Notes: generated from the sequence alone by a model not told the origin. Positions 32,317-42,387 are shown, counted from the stretch's first letter. The stretch is 64,000 nucleotides of DNA from Pseudoduganella guangdongensis (GCF_009857475.1 NZ_WWCJ01000011.1:62001-126000), one strand, 5' to 3'. Made by a program: numbers and translations.

Positions 32317-33357
32317 CTACCTCCAGTTGTCTAATGCGTACAGCGCCGACATACAGCAAGGCACGCCCGGCCGGCAAACCAGGGCGGGGAATCCCGCGTG
32401 GTTGGGTGCATCCGGGAACTGCTGCGGCTCCAGGCAAAGTCCAGCGTACTGGCCGAATACGCGTCCCTGCCCCGATAACGAGCCGTCCAGGTAGTTCCCG
32501 CTGTAGAACTGCATGCCAGGGCTGTCGGTGTAGATTTCCATGCACCGCCCGGAGGCCGGATCCGCCAGGCTGGCGTGCGGTCCCGGCATCCCGTTCAGCA
32601 CAAAATTATGGTCGTAGCCGCCGGCCAGCGCCAACTGCGGATGCGCCGCGCACAGCCCTTCGCTGATCCGGCGTTGCAGGCGCAAGTCAAACGGCCCATC
32701 CGCCACCGGCGCCCGCTCCCCCGTCGGTATCAGGTCCGGTCCCACCGGCAGGTAGTGCTCGGCGTCGATGCACAGCAGGTGCCCCAGCACATCGCCCGCG
32801 CCAGCCAGGTTGAAGTAGCTGTGCTGGCTGATGCTGGCAATGGTGGCCTGGTCCGCCACCGCTTGGTAGATGCAGCGCAGCGCGCCGGACGCCAGCAGCT
32901 CATACGTCACCAGCACCAACAGGTTGCCGGGGTAGCCCGCTTCCCCGTCGGGGCTGAGCCGGAACAGGCTGACGCGCGCCAGGTGCTGCTCGGCGCTGGC
33001 GCGCCCCTGCCAGTGCTGCTTGTGGAACCCGGCCTTACCGCCATGCAGGTGGTGCTTCCCTTCGTTCTGGTCAAGCTGGAAGGCCTTGCCGTCCAGGTAA
33101 AAGTGGCCGCCGTTAATGCGGTTGGCAAAGCGTCCCACCAGGGCGCCCATATACGCCCGGTCGCACTCATACTCGCGCAGCGTGTCGTAGCCCAGCACGA
33201 GGTCGGTGCCGCCAGCGGTCAGGCACCAGCGCCGGATGATGCAGCCGTAGTCCAGCACCTGCAACTGCATCCCCGCCCCGTTGTCCAGTGTGTACTCCAA
33301 CACCGGCGTGCCGTCCGCCAGGGCGCCGAAAGAGCGTTCGGCGACCGAGGGCTTCAT
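32317..33357 (-). CDS. galM: Aldose 1-epimerase (galactose mutarotase)
   Basis: This 346-residue protein interconverts alpha and beta sugar anomers. Family motifs are GRFANRINGGHFYLDGKAF, NEGKHHLHGGKAGF (catalytic His), QHSYFNLAG (second His) and, near the end, LCLEPQQFPDAPN (catalytic Glu). The length is normal. It overlaps the aldolase gene by 4 bp upstream and ends 2 nt before the lactonase start. A mutarotase in this operon supplies the beta-pyranose for the galactose dehydrogenase. Confidence 0.93.
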   Translation of the reverse strand: MKPSVAERSFGALADGTPVLEYTLDNGAGMQLQVLDYGCIIRRWCLTAGGTDLVLGYDTLREYECDRAYMGALVGRFANRINGGHFYLDGKAFQLDQNEGKHHLHGGKAGFHKQHWQGRASAEQHLARVSLFRLSPDGEAGYPGNLLVLVTYELLASGALRCIYQAVADQATIASISQHSYFNLAGAGDVLGHLLCIDAEHYLPVGPDLIPTGERAPVADGPFDLRLQRRISEGLCAAHPQLALAGGYDHNFVLNGMPGPHASLADPASGRCMEIYTDSPGMQFYSGNYLDGSLSGQGRVFGQYAGLCLEPQQFPDAPNHAGFPALVCRPGVPCCMSALYALDNWR

Positions 33358-33968
33358 GATGCGTGCCAGGCCGCCAGGATTTCCTTCGCCCGCCCTTCCA
33401 GTTCGGCCATCGGCAAACCCGGCTCATACAGCCGCCCGCCGATGCCGAAGCCGTCCGCACCGGCGCGCCGCCAGTCCCCCAGGTTGCCGGCGCCGATGCC
33501 GCCCACCGGCCACACGCGCGCCGTGGATGGCAGGATAGTCTTCACGCTGCGCAAGCCCGTCGGACCCAGCGCCTCAGCCGGAAACCACTTCACCGCATCC
33601 GCGCCCGCCGCGAGCGCCGCCAGGGCCTCGGTCGGGGTGGCGACACCCGGCACGGCCAGCATCCCCATCGATTTGGCCAGGCCGACCACGTCCGGATTGA
33701 AGTTGGGCGCGATAAGTATGCGCCCGCCCTGGCCGAACACGGCTTCCACGTCCTGCCTGGACAGCACAGTGCCGCCGCCGACCAGGGCGCCGGGCGGTTT
33801 GATGCCATTGATAATCCCGATGCATTCCAATGCCCCGGGACGGTTCAAAGGCACCTCCAGGATGCGAAAGCCGCTGGCGAACAAGGCGGCGGCCACCGCC
33901 GGCGCTTCTGCCGGTGACAAGCCGCGCAGGATTGCCACTAATGGTGGCTGGTAGTCGTCAATATTCAT
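33354..33968 (-). CDS. dgoA: 2-dehydro-3-deoxy-6-phosphogalactonate aldolase
   Basis: The start is ATG 33968 ([16 protein letters not shown]), giving 204 residues. This is a class I aldolase of the KDPG/KDPGal type with the active-site Glu region (RILEVPLNRPGALE), GGGTV and the Schiff-base Lys in ADAVKWFPAEALGP. It splits 2-dehydro-3-deoxy-6-phosphogalactonate to pyruvate and glyceraldehyde 3-phosphate. KDPGal specificity rather than KDPG is taken from the neighbouring dgoK and dgoD. Starts and stops overlap by 4 bp on both sides. Confidence 0.93.
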   Translation of the reverse strand: MNIDDYQPPLVAILRGLSPAEAPAVAAALFASGFRILEVPLNRPGALECIGIINGIKPPGALVGGGTVLSRQDVEAVFGQGGRILIAPNFNPDVVGLAKSMGMLAVPGVATPTEALAALAAGADAVKWFPAEALGPTGLRSVKTILPSTARVWPVGGIGAGNLGDWRRAGADGFGIGGRLYEPGLPMAELEGRAKEILAAWHAS

Positions 33969-34858
33969 GATGGCAGGACCTTCAGGAATCGCCCCAGCGC
34001 GGCGCAAAAGGCCTGGTCCGGGTCGATCAATTGGGTGGAGTAGCCAAGCATCTGGGCCACTTGCAGGTAGGGCGCCTCCAGCCCGCGGGCAGCGATCAGG
34101 CGCAGCAAGGGCTGCTGGCCGGCGGCCTTGCGCCGCGCCGCGAATTCCGTGCCGATCAGGAGGCCACTCACGTAGGAACGCGTGGAGGACGGCGCCGCTT
34201 CGCCCGACACGACGCGGGCGCGCGCCTCAAACAGCGTATGCGACAAGGCGCCAGCGCGCTGCGCGCGTTCGGCGCCCGCCTGCAGCGCGTGCGCGTCCTC
34301 GGTATCATCCATCAGGGGCGCCAACGTTCCGGCGGAACGCAATGCCGCAAACAGCTCGCCTGTGATGAACGTGGTCAGGCGCTTGATGACGCCGCCCTCC
34401 AGCTCGACCCATTTGCTATGGGTGCCCGGCAGCAGGTACAGGCCGTCGCCATGGCGCAGTTCCAGCGCGCCGTATAACTGGGTTTCCTCGCCGCGCATGA
34501 CATCGACGCTGCCGTGCTCGCGATAGCAGTAGCCGGGGACAATAAAGCAGGCCGGCGCTGCCGCCACCGGCACCAGGGTTTCCGGCAGCCGCGCCAGGGG
34601 CACGCTGTGGTCGAGATACGCGACCTCCAGCCAGCCCAGGGCGCTGCCCACCATGCCGGACATGACGACCGGCACACCGGACTCCACGCCGAGTTCGGCG
34701 CGCAGCTCCTGCAGCGATTCGGCGAAGCGTCCGCGTACCGCCAGCGCGCCCTGGCCGTCCTGATGCTGTTGCAAGCAGCGGCCATCGGCACCGACCAGGT
34801 AGGCGCGCCGGTTGCTGGTGCCCCAGTCGATCCCCAGCAGGCGTGCCTGTGCTACCAC
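33965..34858 (-). CDS. dgoK: 2-dehydro-3-deoxygalactonokinase
   Basis: The start is GTG 34858, which overlaps the stop of dgoD, giving 297 residues ([18 protein letters not shown]). The ASKHA-type phosphate loop ([14 protein letters not shown]) and the family signatures [26 protein letters not shown] and FMTGE-like [10 protein letters not shown] are clear. It phosphorylates 2-dehydro-3-deoxygalactonate at C6. It is the kinase step between galactonate dehydratase and the aldolase, both adjacent. Confidence 0.93.
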   Translation of the reverse strand: MVAQARLLGIDWGTSNRRAYLVGADGRCLQQHQDGQGALAVRGRFAESLQELRAELGVESGVPVVMSGMVGSALGWLEVAYLDHSVPLARLPETLVPVAAAPACFIVPGYCYREHGSVDVMRGEETQLYGALELRHGDGLYLLPGTHSKWVELEGGVIKRLTTFITGELFAALRSAGTLAPLMDDTEDAHALQAGAERAQRAGALSHTLFEARARVVSGEAAPSSTRSYVSGLLIGTEFAARRKAAGQQPLLRLIAARGLEAPYLQVAQMLGYSTQLIDPDQAFCAALGRFLKVLPS

Positions 34859-36000
34859 TCCGCCACGCTGCCATCGGCATGCCGCCACAGCGGGTTGCGC
34901 CAGTCCGGCGCGCTGCGGCTTGCTTCGATGACCCGTTCTTCGTTGATGTCCACGCCCAGCCCAGGCAGCGGCAGCGGTTCGATGTAGCCGCCTTCCATGC
35001 GGAAGTCGGCGGCGTTATGCACGTAGTCCAGCAGCTCCGCGCCCTGGTTGTAATGGATGCCCATGCTCTGCTCCTGCAGCACAGCGTTGTAGGAAACGAA
35101 ATCGACCTGCAGGCAGGCGGCCAGCGCCACCGGGCCAAGCGGGCAATGCGGCGCCAGCGCCACGTCATAGGCTTCCGCCATGGCGGCGATACGCAGGCAT
35201 TCGCTGATCCCCCCCGCATGCGACAGGTCGGGCTGCAACACCGCCAAGCCGCCCTGCTCCAGCACGCGTTTGAACTCAAAGCGCGAGTACATGCGCTCAC
35301 CGGCAGCCAGCGGAATGCTGGTCATGTCGGACAGGCGGCGGTAGTAATCCGACTGCTCGGCCAGCACCGGCTCCTCCACAAATAGGGGCCGGTACGGCTC
35401 CAGCTCGCGCAGCAGCGGTTTGGCCATGGGCCAGGCCACGCGGCCATGGAAGTCGATGCCGAATTCAATGTCGTAGCCGAACACCGAGCGCAGCCCGGCG
35501 ATCCGCGCCACGGCGGCATCCACCGCTTTCGCGCTGTCCAGCATTGCCAGCTCCTCGGTCCCGTTCATTTTGAAGGTGTTCAGCCCCAGTGCCTGCAAGG
35601 TCTGGATGCCGGCCACGATGTCGGCCGGGCGGTCGCCGCCCACCCAGCTGTAGATCTTCATCCGGTCGCGCACCAGGCCCCCCAGCAACTGGTACACCGG
35701 TACGCCCAGGGCCTTGCCTTTGATATCCCATAGCGCCTGGTCGATGCCGGCCAGGGCGCTCATGAACACCGCGCCGCCGCGATAGAAGCCGCCCCGGTAC
35801 ATGGCCTGCCACAGGTCGTTGATGCGCGCCGGGTCCTGGCCGATCAGCAGCTCGCCCAGTTCATGCACGGCGGCCTCCACCGTACGGGCGCGGCCCTCGA
35901 TCACCGGTTCGCCCCAGCCGCTGATGCCCTCATCGGTATCAATCTTGAGGAACATCCAGCGCGGCGACACCCGGTAGGTACTGAGCTGCGTGATTTTCAT
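34852..36000 (-). CDS. dgoD: D-galactonate dehydratase
   Basis: ATG 36000 gives 382 residues ([20 protein letters not shown]). This is a mandelate-racemase-type enolase superfamily enzyme. The metal ligands are in [17 protein letters not shown] and [11 protein letters not shown], and the catalytic His is in [13 protein letters not shown]. These motifs follow E. coli DgoD closely. It dehydrates galactonate to 2-dehydro-3-deoxygalactonate. The open frame continues upstream, but that part is the shadow of the dehydrogenase gene, which overlaps by 4 bp. Confidence 0.95.
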   Translation of the reverse strand: MKITQLSTYRVSPRWMFLKIDTDEGISGWGEPVIEGRARTVEAAVHELGELLIGQDPARINDLWQAMYRGGFYRGGAVFMSALAGIDQALWDIKGKALGVPVYQLLGGLVRDRMKIYSWVGGDRPADIVAGIQTLQALGLNTFKMNGTEELAMLDSAKAVDAAVARIAGLRSVFGYDIEFGIDFHGRVAWPMAKPLLRELEPYRPLFVEEPVLAEQSDYYRRLSDMTSIPLAAGERMYSRFEFKRVLEQGGLAVLQPDLSHAGGISECLRIAAMAEAYDVALAPHCPLGPVALAACLQVDFVSYNAVLQEQSMGIHYNQGAELLDYVHNAADFRMEGGYIEPLPLPGLGVDINEERVIEASRSAPDWRNPLWRHADGSVAEW

Positions 36001-36767
36001 GACCACCCCGCGTCGACGATAAATTCCTGTCCCGTACACATGGCGCCATCGTCCGCCGCCAGGAACAGCACCATGGCCGCCACATCGGCCGGCATCAGCG
36101 CGGCCTGCAGGCACTGGTTGCGCCGGATATCCTCCTCCGCCGCCGCATCCACCCACAGGGCCAGCTGGCGTTCCGTCATGACCCAGCCCGGCACCACCGT
36201 ATTGATGCGGATGCCATCGCGCCCCAGGTCGCGCGCCAGGCCCCGCGTCAGGCCGGTGGCAGCCGCTTTGGCCATGGCATAGGCGGGATAGCCGCCGCTC
36301 TTGATATGCCAGCTGATGGAGCCCATGTTGACGATCGCCCCGCTTCCGCGCTGGCGCATGCCCGGCACCACGGCCTGGCAGGCGAACAGCATGGGGCGCT
36401 GGTTGATGGCGGTCAGGCGGTCCCACTCGTCCGGGGTAAGCGTTTCAAGCTGGTGCCGCTGGTCGTTGCCGGCGTTGTTCACCAGCACATCAATGTTGCC
36501 CATTGTGGCGCTGAAGTCGTTGATGGTCGCTTCCAGCGCGCCCAGGTCGGTCAGGTCGCAGCGGCGGAACAGCGGCACACCCTGTCCAGACGCCTTCATG
36601 CGGGCGCACAGGGCTTCCGCATCGTCGGCGGCAATATCGAGAAAGGCAACCTGCGCATGCTGGCGCAAGAAGGCCACCACCAGCGCGGCGCCGATCCCGG
36701 TCGCGCCGCCGGTGATCAGCACCCGTTTCCCCGCCAGGCTGGGATAGTTCGCCCATTTGCGTTCCAT
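35997..36767 (-). CDS. SDR-family sugar dehydrogenase, probably galactose 1-dehydrogenase
   Basis: This 256-residue short-chain dehydrogenase has the cofactor loop TGGATGIG, an acidic residue after beta-2 (FLDIAADD, favouring NAD+), NNAG, the catalytic Ser (NMGSISWH), and Tyr-x3-Lys ([10 protein letters not shown]). Within this operon it is the best candidate for oxidising D-galactose to galactono-lactone, the first step of the De Ley-Doudoroff route. L-arabinose or D-fucose could also be substrates for this kind of enzyme. It ends 4 bp into dgoD. Confidence 0.88.
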   Translation of the reverse strand: MERKWANYPSLAGKRVLITGGATGIGAALVVAFLRQHAQVAFLDIAADDAEALCARMKASGQGVPLFRRCDLTDLGALEATINDFSATMGNIDVLVNNAGNDQRHQLETLTPDEWDRLTAINQRPMLFACQAVVPGMRQRGSGAIVNMGSISWHIKSGGYPAYAMAKAAATGLTRGLARDLGRDGIRINTVVPGWVMTERQLALWVDAAAEEDIRRNQCLQAALMPADVAAMVLFLAADDGAMCTGQEFIVDAGWS

Positions 36768-36782
36768 CGCGCTGCTCCCCGC

Positions 36783-39700
36783 TTACCGCGCGCCCGGCAC
36801 GACCCGGCTGGCCTTGCAGGCCACCTGCTCCGCCACGCGCTTACCGGCCAGGAAAGCGTGGTCCGAGTTGTAGTACTCCCATTCGCTGTAGCGGCCCGCC
36901 AGGTGGATGTCGTGCTGCGCCAGCCATTCGCGCACCGTGGCCACATTGCGCGCGCGCTGGTGGTCGTACACCACATAGGCAATCGGCATGTCGACCTGGT
37001 TCGCAACCAGCACCTTGTCATCCTCGCGCATGAAGCCGACCTTGATCGCGTCCGCGATACAGCGCTGCACCAGCGCATCGCCGTCAAGCGGCAGGGGCTT
37101 CCACGGCGAGTAGGAAATCTCGCAGGTGAAGCCAAAGCCGCCCGGCGCATTGCAAGCCGGGCTGGCATTGCCTTGCACGAAAATGCGGTGGAAGATGCTG
37201 TCTTCGGGATAGTAGATCCAGTGCTTGTCGGTGACGTCCGTGCGGGCAATGCCGATGTTGACGCAACGGATCGAAATATGGCGCAACCCGCGCGCCGCTT
37301 CCCGCACCGCAGGGGGCGCGACCACCCCGATCAGCTTGATCAGCTCGGGCAGCGGCATGGTGCTGACCAGCTTCTCGTACTGAAAACGGCGGCCGTCGGC
37401 CAGGGTCACGACCCGTTCCTCGGGCAGCACCTGCGCCACTTCGGCGTTCAGTTCCAGCTTGCCGCGCATCAGCGGCAGGAAGCCGTTCATCAAGGCCTGG
37501 AATCCGCCTTGCTTCGGGTAGCCGAAGCGGGCGTTGGGCCCCATGGGGCGCGGCACCGGCTGCAATGCGCCATCGACAATCTCCCCCAGGTCGGGCAAGG
37601 GCACGCGGCCACCCAGCCAGGACGTCTCCATTTCATCCAGCGGCACGGTCCACAGCTTGCGGTTGTACGGAATGGCGAAGTGCTTGGCGATCCCCTCGCC
37701 CCAGACCTTGTAAATGAACTCCTCAAAGCTCTGGGTCCGCTCCGCGCGCGCCTGGGTGCTCGCTTGCGCCACTTCCACGCTGCCGTCAGCGCAGCAATCC
37801 TCGACCTGCGTGCTGGCGCAACCGGGCGCCGGCTGCACCTCGCCGTAGCGGGCGTTGATGGCGCCCACGATGCACTCCTTGATCACGTCGGGCGGCAAGC
37901 CATACAGCGCTCCCTGGAAGGGATAGCGGGTATAGACATTCTTGCTGTGGATCCAGGCTTCGCGCATTTGCCAGTGCTGGTTATCGCCCAGCAGCTTGTC
38001 GTACAGGTCCAGCACGTACGGGTCATTGGAGAACATGATATGGCCCGCGTGGTCGAAGGTGAAGCCGCGATCTGTAATCGAACGGCACCAGCCGCCAATG
38101 GTCGAATTGCGCTCGAGCAGCAGGCTGTCCGGGCCGATGTGATAGGCGGCCGACAAGCCCGTCGGACCGCCGCCTATCACGATACTGCCGTAGCGCTGGA
38201 CGCTGGTGGCGGCGCGCAGCGGATTGACCTTGCCTCCCGCTGCGCCGCTCCCAGCACCGCCGGCACCGCTGGCCGCGTGGCCGCCATCCGCATGCCGCAC
38301 CTCTGCGCGCGCTGCCTGGTCGGCAATCTGACCCTGCCCCGCCAGGCGCGCCGCCTTGCCGCCAGGCGGCGTGCGGTCGATCAATTCGTGCATGCGGTCT
38401 GCGGTCGCATCCCACGAGGTGCGCGCCACCACCTCGCGCATGGCCTGCGCCATGGCGGCGTTCTGCTCAGGCGTCTGCGCCAGCGCCGCTTCGCAATGGG
38501 CGATGAACTCATTATGGTCATGGCCGATGGCGACTATCGCGCCATACGGGTCCTCCACATCGCGGATGGCCGTGCTGACAATCGGCAGCTCGGCTGCCAT
38601 ATATTCCAGCACCTTGGTCGGGCTGATATAGCGCGTGGCCTCGTTCAGCGCAAACGGCAGCAGGCAGACATCCCAGCCCGCCAGGAATTGCGGCAGAGCC
38701 TTGTATGACTGCTGGCCGAGATAATGGACATTCTGCCGCTGCGGCAGCGAGGCCGGATCGATTTTGACGATGGGGCCAACCAGCACCACCTGCCATTCCG
38801 GATGCGCATCGGCGATGTCGGCGATCAGCTGCGCATCGAACCGCTCGTCAATCACGCCGAAGAAGCCAAGGCGCGGGCGCGGGATGCTGGTATGCAGCGG
38901 ATGGCCATTGCTGCGGTCCAGCGCCTGCTCGAAATGCACCGCATCCACACTGCTCGGGAAACAGTGAGCATTGGCATGGCGGCTGCGCTTCGCCTCGTAC
39001 AGGCTGGGGCCGCCGGTAAACACCAGGTCCGCAATACTTAGCAGCGCCGTCTCGCGCTGCAGCAACTGCTTGGGGGGATTCTTGAAGGCGCTCAGCTCGT
39101 CCATGCAGTCGTAGACCACCAGGGACGTGCGCAAGCCCTGCAGCAAAGGCAGCGCCATCGGCGTATAGAACCAGACCAGCACCTCTTCGCCGTGCGGCGC
39201 CAGGGCCGACACCAGCGGTTGCAGCAGCGGGATCTGGTCGTCGTGGAAGCCGGTCGCCTGCACCGGCGTATGCGGCTGGCAAACGGTCAGGTTCGGGGCC
39301 GGCCGCGAGATCACCATGCGCGCCTCCCCCTCCTCATACACCGGCTCCTCGACCAACACCACCTTGTAGTACTTCGCCAGGCGGGTGAGCAGGTGCTGCG
39401 GACGCTGGAACACGAAATCCCAGCGCAGGTGGCAAAAAACGATCAAGGTTTGCATGGTGTTCTCCCGGGTTTGGCATAGTTTGTCGGTCATGCGGATTGA
39501 TTGACGCAAGGCGTTGGCGTAGGGCGCAACAAGCACCCGGGCCAGCGGGTCGGGACCGTCGCGGTCCAGGTCCCACAGGCCGCTGTGGTGCCAGTGATCG
39601 GCGTTGTCCCAATCGGGGCGGTCGATGGCCGGATAGAGGCAAATGCCGCACACCTCGGCACCCTGCTCATGCGCCATGGCCACCTGCTCCGCCATCTCGC

Positions 39701-40640
39701 GAATCCACACGCCGCGGCCGCTGCCGACGTGACTGGTTTCCGCCAACAAGACCGGGCGGCCGTAGCGCCGGTGCAGTTCCAGCAGGATGTCGTGCAAGGG
39801 TCGCCGGCGCGGATCGTCCAGGTGCCACCAAAGCCGCATATTGGTGCCACTCTCCCACTGGTTGCTGTGGTAGTAGTTGCCGCCAACCAGGTCGAGGTAG
39901 CGCGGATGGCCGCCCAGCTCCGGTTCCACGCGGCCGCACAGCATATCCAGCGCCTCGAACTGCGATGCGCTCCAGCCGGCGGCCTGCGCCGTCCAATCCG
40001 GCCGGTCCTTAGGCGCGATCACATGGATCAGCGGATCGCACTGGAGAAAGCGCGCAGCGGGCGAAATCTCGCGGATCGCATCGATGGCGGCAATCGAAGC
40101 GCGCACCAGTTGCCGCTTACCCAGCTCACCGGCCTGCTCGTGATACATGTTCAGGCAGCGGAACATATGCACCGACAAGCCCCATGCCGTGAACGACAAC
40201 TCGTTCATCGGCGAATACACCGGCGCGGCGCCCAACCAGGGCGCCAGGAAGCGCGCGCTGGCCTGGCAGAAACGCACAAAGCGGGGCACGAAGTCATCGC
40301 TGTAAATATCCACGTCGTCCGGCCAGCCATAGTGGCAAAAAGTCCAGCAGCTTTGCAGGCCCAGCTCGCGCGCCGCCTCCAGCCGAGGCAACAGCGGCGA
40401 GAAATCGAACTGACCGTCGCGCTCGACCAGGCGCCAGCCGATTGATTCGCGCACCGTGCGGATGCCGAACTGCGCCAGCAGCGCGTAGTCTTCGCGCGCG
40501 CGACGCAGGTGGCCGGTGACCAGGTTCATGTCCTGCGGTCGGCCCGCGTGGTTGACATGGTCCGCACCCTCATAGCCGACCTGCCAGAAGGTTTCGAAGG
40601 GTTCGCAAGGAGGCTTCAGCACGGCGTACCTATTGCACAT
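36783..40640 (-). CDS. Three-part fusion: GH1-like glycosidase, glycosyltransferase, UDP-galactopyranose-mutase-like flavoprotein
   Basis: This is a single 1285-codon frame. Residues 1-~375 look like a GH1-type glycosidase (HYGWPDDVDIYSD, acid/base Glu in YSPMNELSFTAWG, nucleophile Glu in LLAETSHVGSGRG). Residues ~396-775 are a GT-B glycosyltransferase (CHLRWDFVFQRPQHLLTRL; ISPTKVLEYMAAELPIV). After an Ala/Gly-rich linker (~776-812), residues ~815-1285 are an FAD protein (SIVIGGGPTGLSAAYH, FTFDHAGHIMFS) whose motifs IPYNRKLWTVPLDEMETSWL and YEKLVSTMPL resemble eukaryotic-type UDP-galactopyranose mutase. A Cys-rich insert lies near ~945-960. An internal ATG at 39455 with GGGAGA upstream could give a separate GT-mutase protein. 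Confidence 0.75.
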   Translation of the reverse strand: MCNRYAVLKPPCEPFETFWQVGYEGADHVNHAGRPQDMNLVTGHLRRAREDYALLAQFGIRTVRESIGWRLVERDGQFDFSPLLPRLEAARELGLQSCWTFCHYGWPDDVDIYSDDFVPRFVRFCQASARFLAPWLGAAPVYSPMNELSFTAWGLSVHMFRCLNMYHEQAGELGKRQLVRASIAAIDAIREISPAARFLQCDPLIHVIAPKDRPDWTAQAAGWSASQFEALDMLCGRVEPELGGHPRYLDLVGGNYYHSNQWESGTNMRLWWHLDDPRRRPLHDILLELHRRYGRPVLLAETSHVGSGRGVWIREMAEQVAMAHEQGAEVCGICLYPAIDRPDWDNADHWHHSGLWDLDRDGPDPLARVLVAPYANALRQSIRMTDKLCQTRENTMQTLIVFCHLRWDFVFQRPQHLLTRLAKYYKVVLVEEPVYEEGEARMVISRPAPNLTVCQPHTPVQATGFHDDQIPLLQPLVSALAPHGEEVLVWFYTPMALPLLQGLRTSLVVYDCMDELSAFKNPPKQLLQRETALLSIADLVFTGGPSLYEAKRSRHANAHCFPSSVDAVHFEQALDRSNGHPLHTSIPRPRLGFFGVIDERFDAQLIADIADAHPEWQVVLVGPIVKIDPASLPQRQNVHYLGQQSYKALPQFLAGWDVCLLPFALNEATRYISPTKVLEYMAAELPIVSTAIRDVEDPYGAIVAIGHDHNEFIAHCEAALAQTPEQNAAMAQAMREVVARTSWDATADRMHELIDRTPPGGKAARLAGQGQIADQAARAEVRHADGGHAASGAGGAGSGAAGGKVNPLRAATSVQRYGSIVIGGGPTGLSAAYHIGPDSLLLERNSTIGGWCRSITDRGFTFDHAGHIMFSNDPYVLDLYDKLLGDNQHWQMREAWIHSKNVYTRYPFQGALYGLPPDVIKECIVGAINARYGEVQPAPGCASTQVEDCCADGSVEVAQASTQARAERTQSFEEFIYKVWGEGIAKHFAIPYNRKLWTVPLDEMETSWLGGRVPLPDLGEIVDGALQPVPRPMGPNARFGYPKQGGFQALMNGFLPLMRGKLELNAEVAQVLPEERVVTLADGRRFQYEKLVSTMPLPELIKLIGVVAPPAVREAARGLRHISIRCVNIGIARTDVTDKHWIYYPEDSIFHRIFVQGNASPACNAPGGFGFTCEISYSPWKPLPLDGDALVQRCIADAIKVGFMREDDKVLVANQVDMPIAYVVYDHQRARNVATVREWLAQHDIHLAGRYSEWEYYNSDHAFLAGKRVAEQVACKASRVVPGAR

Positions 40641-42387
40641 TGCGCGTCGCGGCGCTGATTTGTTCGAGCGGGACTTTGGGCGTGCGGTCGGCGTTCAGGA
40701 GCCCGTTGGTCTCCTGGAAGGTATCGGCAAACTGCGTGTAGCAAAAACCGCTGAACATCGCCGTTTCATTCACCACCGTGAGCAAGGCGCGGTAGTGGTC
40801 GAGGAAGGACTCCGCCGTGTTCTGGCGCGAATAGCCCCAGGTGTGATGGGCTGGTGCATTCGGGTCGAAGGCGATGCCGCCGAATTCGGTCAGCACAATC
40901 GGCTGGCCGCGGTGCGGGAAACCGTCAAGCGTGAGGATGCGTCCACCGGGACGGCGCTGGTCGAACAGCGTGCGCACAGGATCGGTCACCTCGTAGCGCT
41001 GGCGCACCCTTTCCGGATCGGGGTCGTAGTCGTGGATGCCGAGGATGTCTGTGGCCGACGCCTCCCAGCCATCGTTCCCGATTACCGGGCGGGTTGGGTC
41101 CAGCATGCGGGTCAGGTGGTATAGCGCCTCCACCGCGTTGCGGTGGGCCTGCACGGCGGTCAGGTTGGGCACGCCCCAGGATTCGTTGAAGGGCACCCAC
41201 ACGATCAGGCTGGGGTGGCTGTAGTCGCGCTCGATCGCTTCCGACCATTCATGCACCAGGCGCGTCATGGCGCGCGCGCTGAAGGCGTAGGCAGACGGCA
41301 TTTCCTCCCACACCAACAGGCCAAGGCGGTCGGCCCAGTACAGGTAACGCGGGTCTTCAATCTTCTGGTGCTTGCGCACACCGTTAAAGCCCATGGCCTT
41401 GGCCAGTTCCACATCGCGCCGCAAGGCCAGGTCGGAGGGCGCTGTCATCAGACTCTCCACCCAATAGCCCTGGTCCAGCACCAGGCGCAGGTGGTAGGGA
41501 CGGCCGTTGAGCATGAAGCGGTCGCGATTGATCGAGACCGAACGCATGGCGGTGTAGGAGCGCACGCGGTCCAGCACCTGGTCGCCGCTGTACAGGGTCA
41601 GCTCCGCGTCGAGCAAGGTGGGCCGCTCCGGGCTCCACAGGATCTCGTTGCGGGAATCGTCAATACCGGGATCGGACAAAGCGATCTTGCGGTTGGCCTC
41701 CTGGCCGACCAGCAGGTAGCTGTCGGCGGCCAACAGCTTCTCGCCATGCCACACGCGGACCTCCACGGCCAGGCCGGGACAGGCGTCGCCGCCGGCCAGC
41801 ACCTCGCAGCCAAGCTCATAACCGTCGAAGATCGGCGTCCAGCGCAGGCGCCGGATATACGTCGCTCCAACGTTTTCCACCCATACAGACTGCCAGATGC
41901 CGGTGGTGCGCGGATACCAGATCGAATGCGGCTCGCGCTGCCAGTCCTGCTTGCCGCGCGGCTTGGCCAGGTCGGCCGGATCATCTTCCACAAAGACCAC
42001 CAGGGTCTGTTCGCCCGCCACCAGTTCATCCGTGATGTCGGCCATGAAGGACGTGTGGCCACCCTCGTGCTCGGCCACCATATGGTTGTTGATCCAGACG
42101 CGCGCCTGATAATCAACGGCGCCGAAATGCAACAGCGTGCGCTCCCCGCGATGCTCGACGGTAAAGCGGCAGCGATACCAGCAGGCGCTATGGAAGCCGG
42201 TATCGGCGATGCCGCTAGCCTCGGACTCCGGTGCAAAGGGAACCGAGATGCGGCGCGACCACGGGATCGGATCGGTAGGCATCCTGAACTGGTGCTCGTC
42301 GTCGAATTCGAACTCCCACTCGCCATTCAGGGACTGCCATTGGTCGCGCACCAGCTGTGGTCGCGGGTATTCAAAATCGCCCATCAT
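40630..42387 (-). CDS. GH2-family glycosidase (beta-galactosidase/beta-glucuronidase type)
   Basis: Start ATG 42387 (MMGDFEYPRPQLVRD) with AGGGG upstream gives 585 residues. The layout is the GH2 plan: sugar-binding jelly-roll (~15-170; FHSACWYRCRFTV, VWINNHMVAEHEGGHTSFMADIT), immunoglobulin-like domain (~175-275), and a TIM barrel with the acid/base Glu in VPFNESWGVPN and the nucleophile in IVLTEFGGIAFD. No signal peptide is seen, so it acts in the cytoplasm on imported glycosides. The exact sugar is unknown. A beta-galactoside fits the galactose operon it leads. It overlaps the next gene by 11 bp. Confidence 0.88.
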   Translation of the reverse strand: MMGDFEYPRPQLVRDQWQSLNGEWEFEFDDEHQFRMPTDPIPWSRRISVPFAPESEASGIADTGFHSACWYRCRFTVEHRGERTLLHFGAVDYQARVWINNHMVAEHEGGHTSFMADITDELVAGEQTLVVFVEDDPADLAKPRGKQDWQREPHSIWYPRTTGIWQSVWVENVGATYIRRLRWTPIFDGYELGCEVLAGGDACPGLAVEVRVWHGEKLLAADSYLLVGQEANRKIALSDPGIDDSRNEILWSPERPTLLDAELTLYSGDQVLDRVRSYTAMRSVSINRDRFMLNGRPYHLRLVLDQGYWVESLMTAPSDLALRRDVELAKAMGFNGVRKHQKIEDPRYLYWADRLGLLVWEEMPSAYAFSARAMTRLVHEWSEAIERDYSHPSLIVWVPFNESWGVPNLTAVQAHRNAVEALYHLTRMLDPTRPVIGNDGWEASATDILGIHDYDPDPERVRQRYEVTDPVRTLFDQRRPGGRILTLDGFPHRGQPIVLTEFGGIAFDPNAPAHHTWGYSRQNTAESFLDHYRALLTVVNETAMFSGFCYTQFADTFQETNGLLNADRTPKVPLEQISAATRNVQ

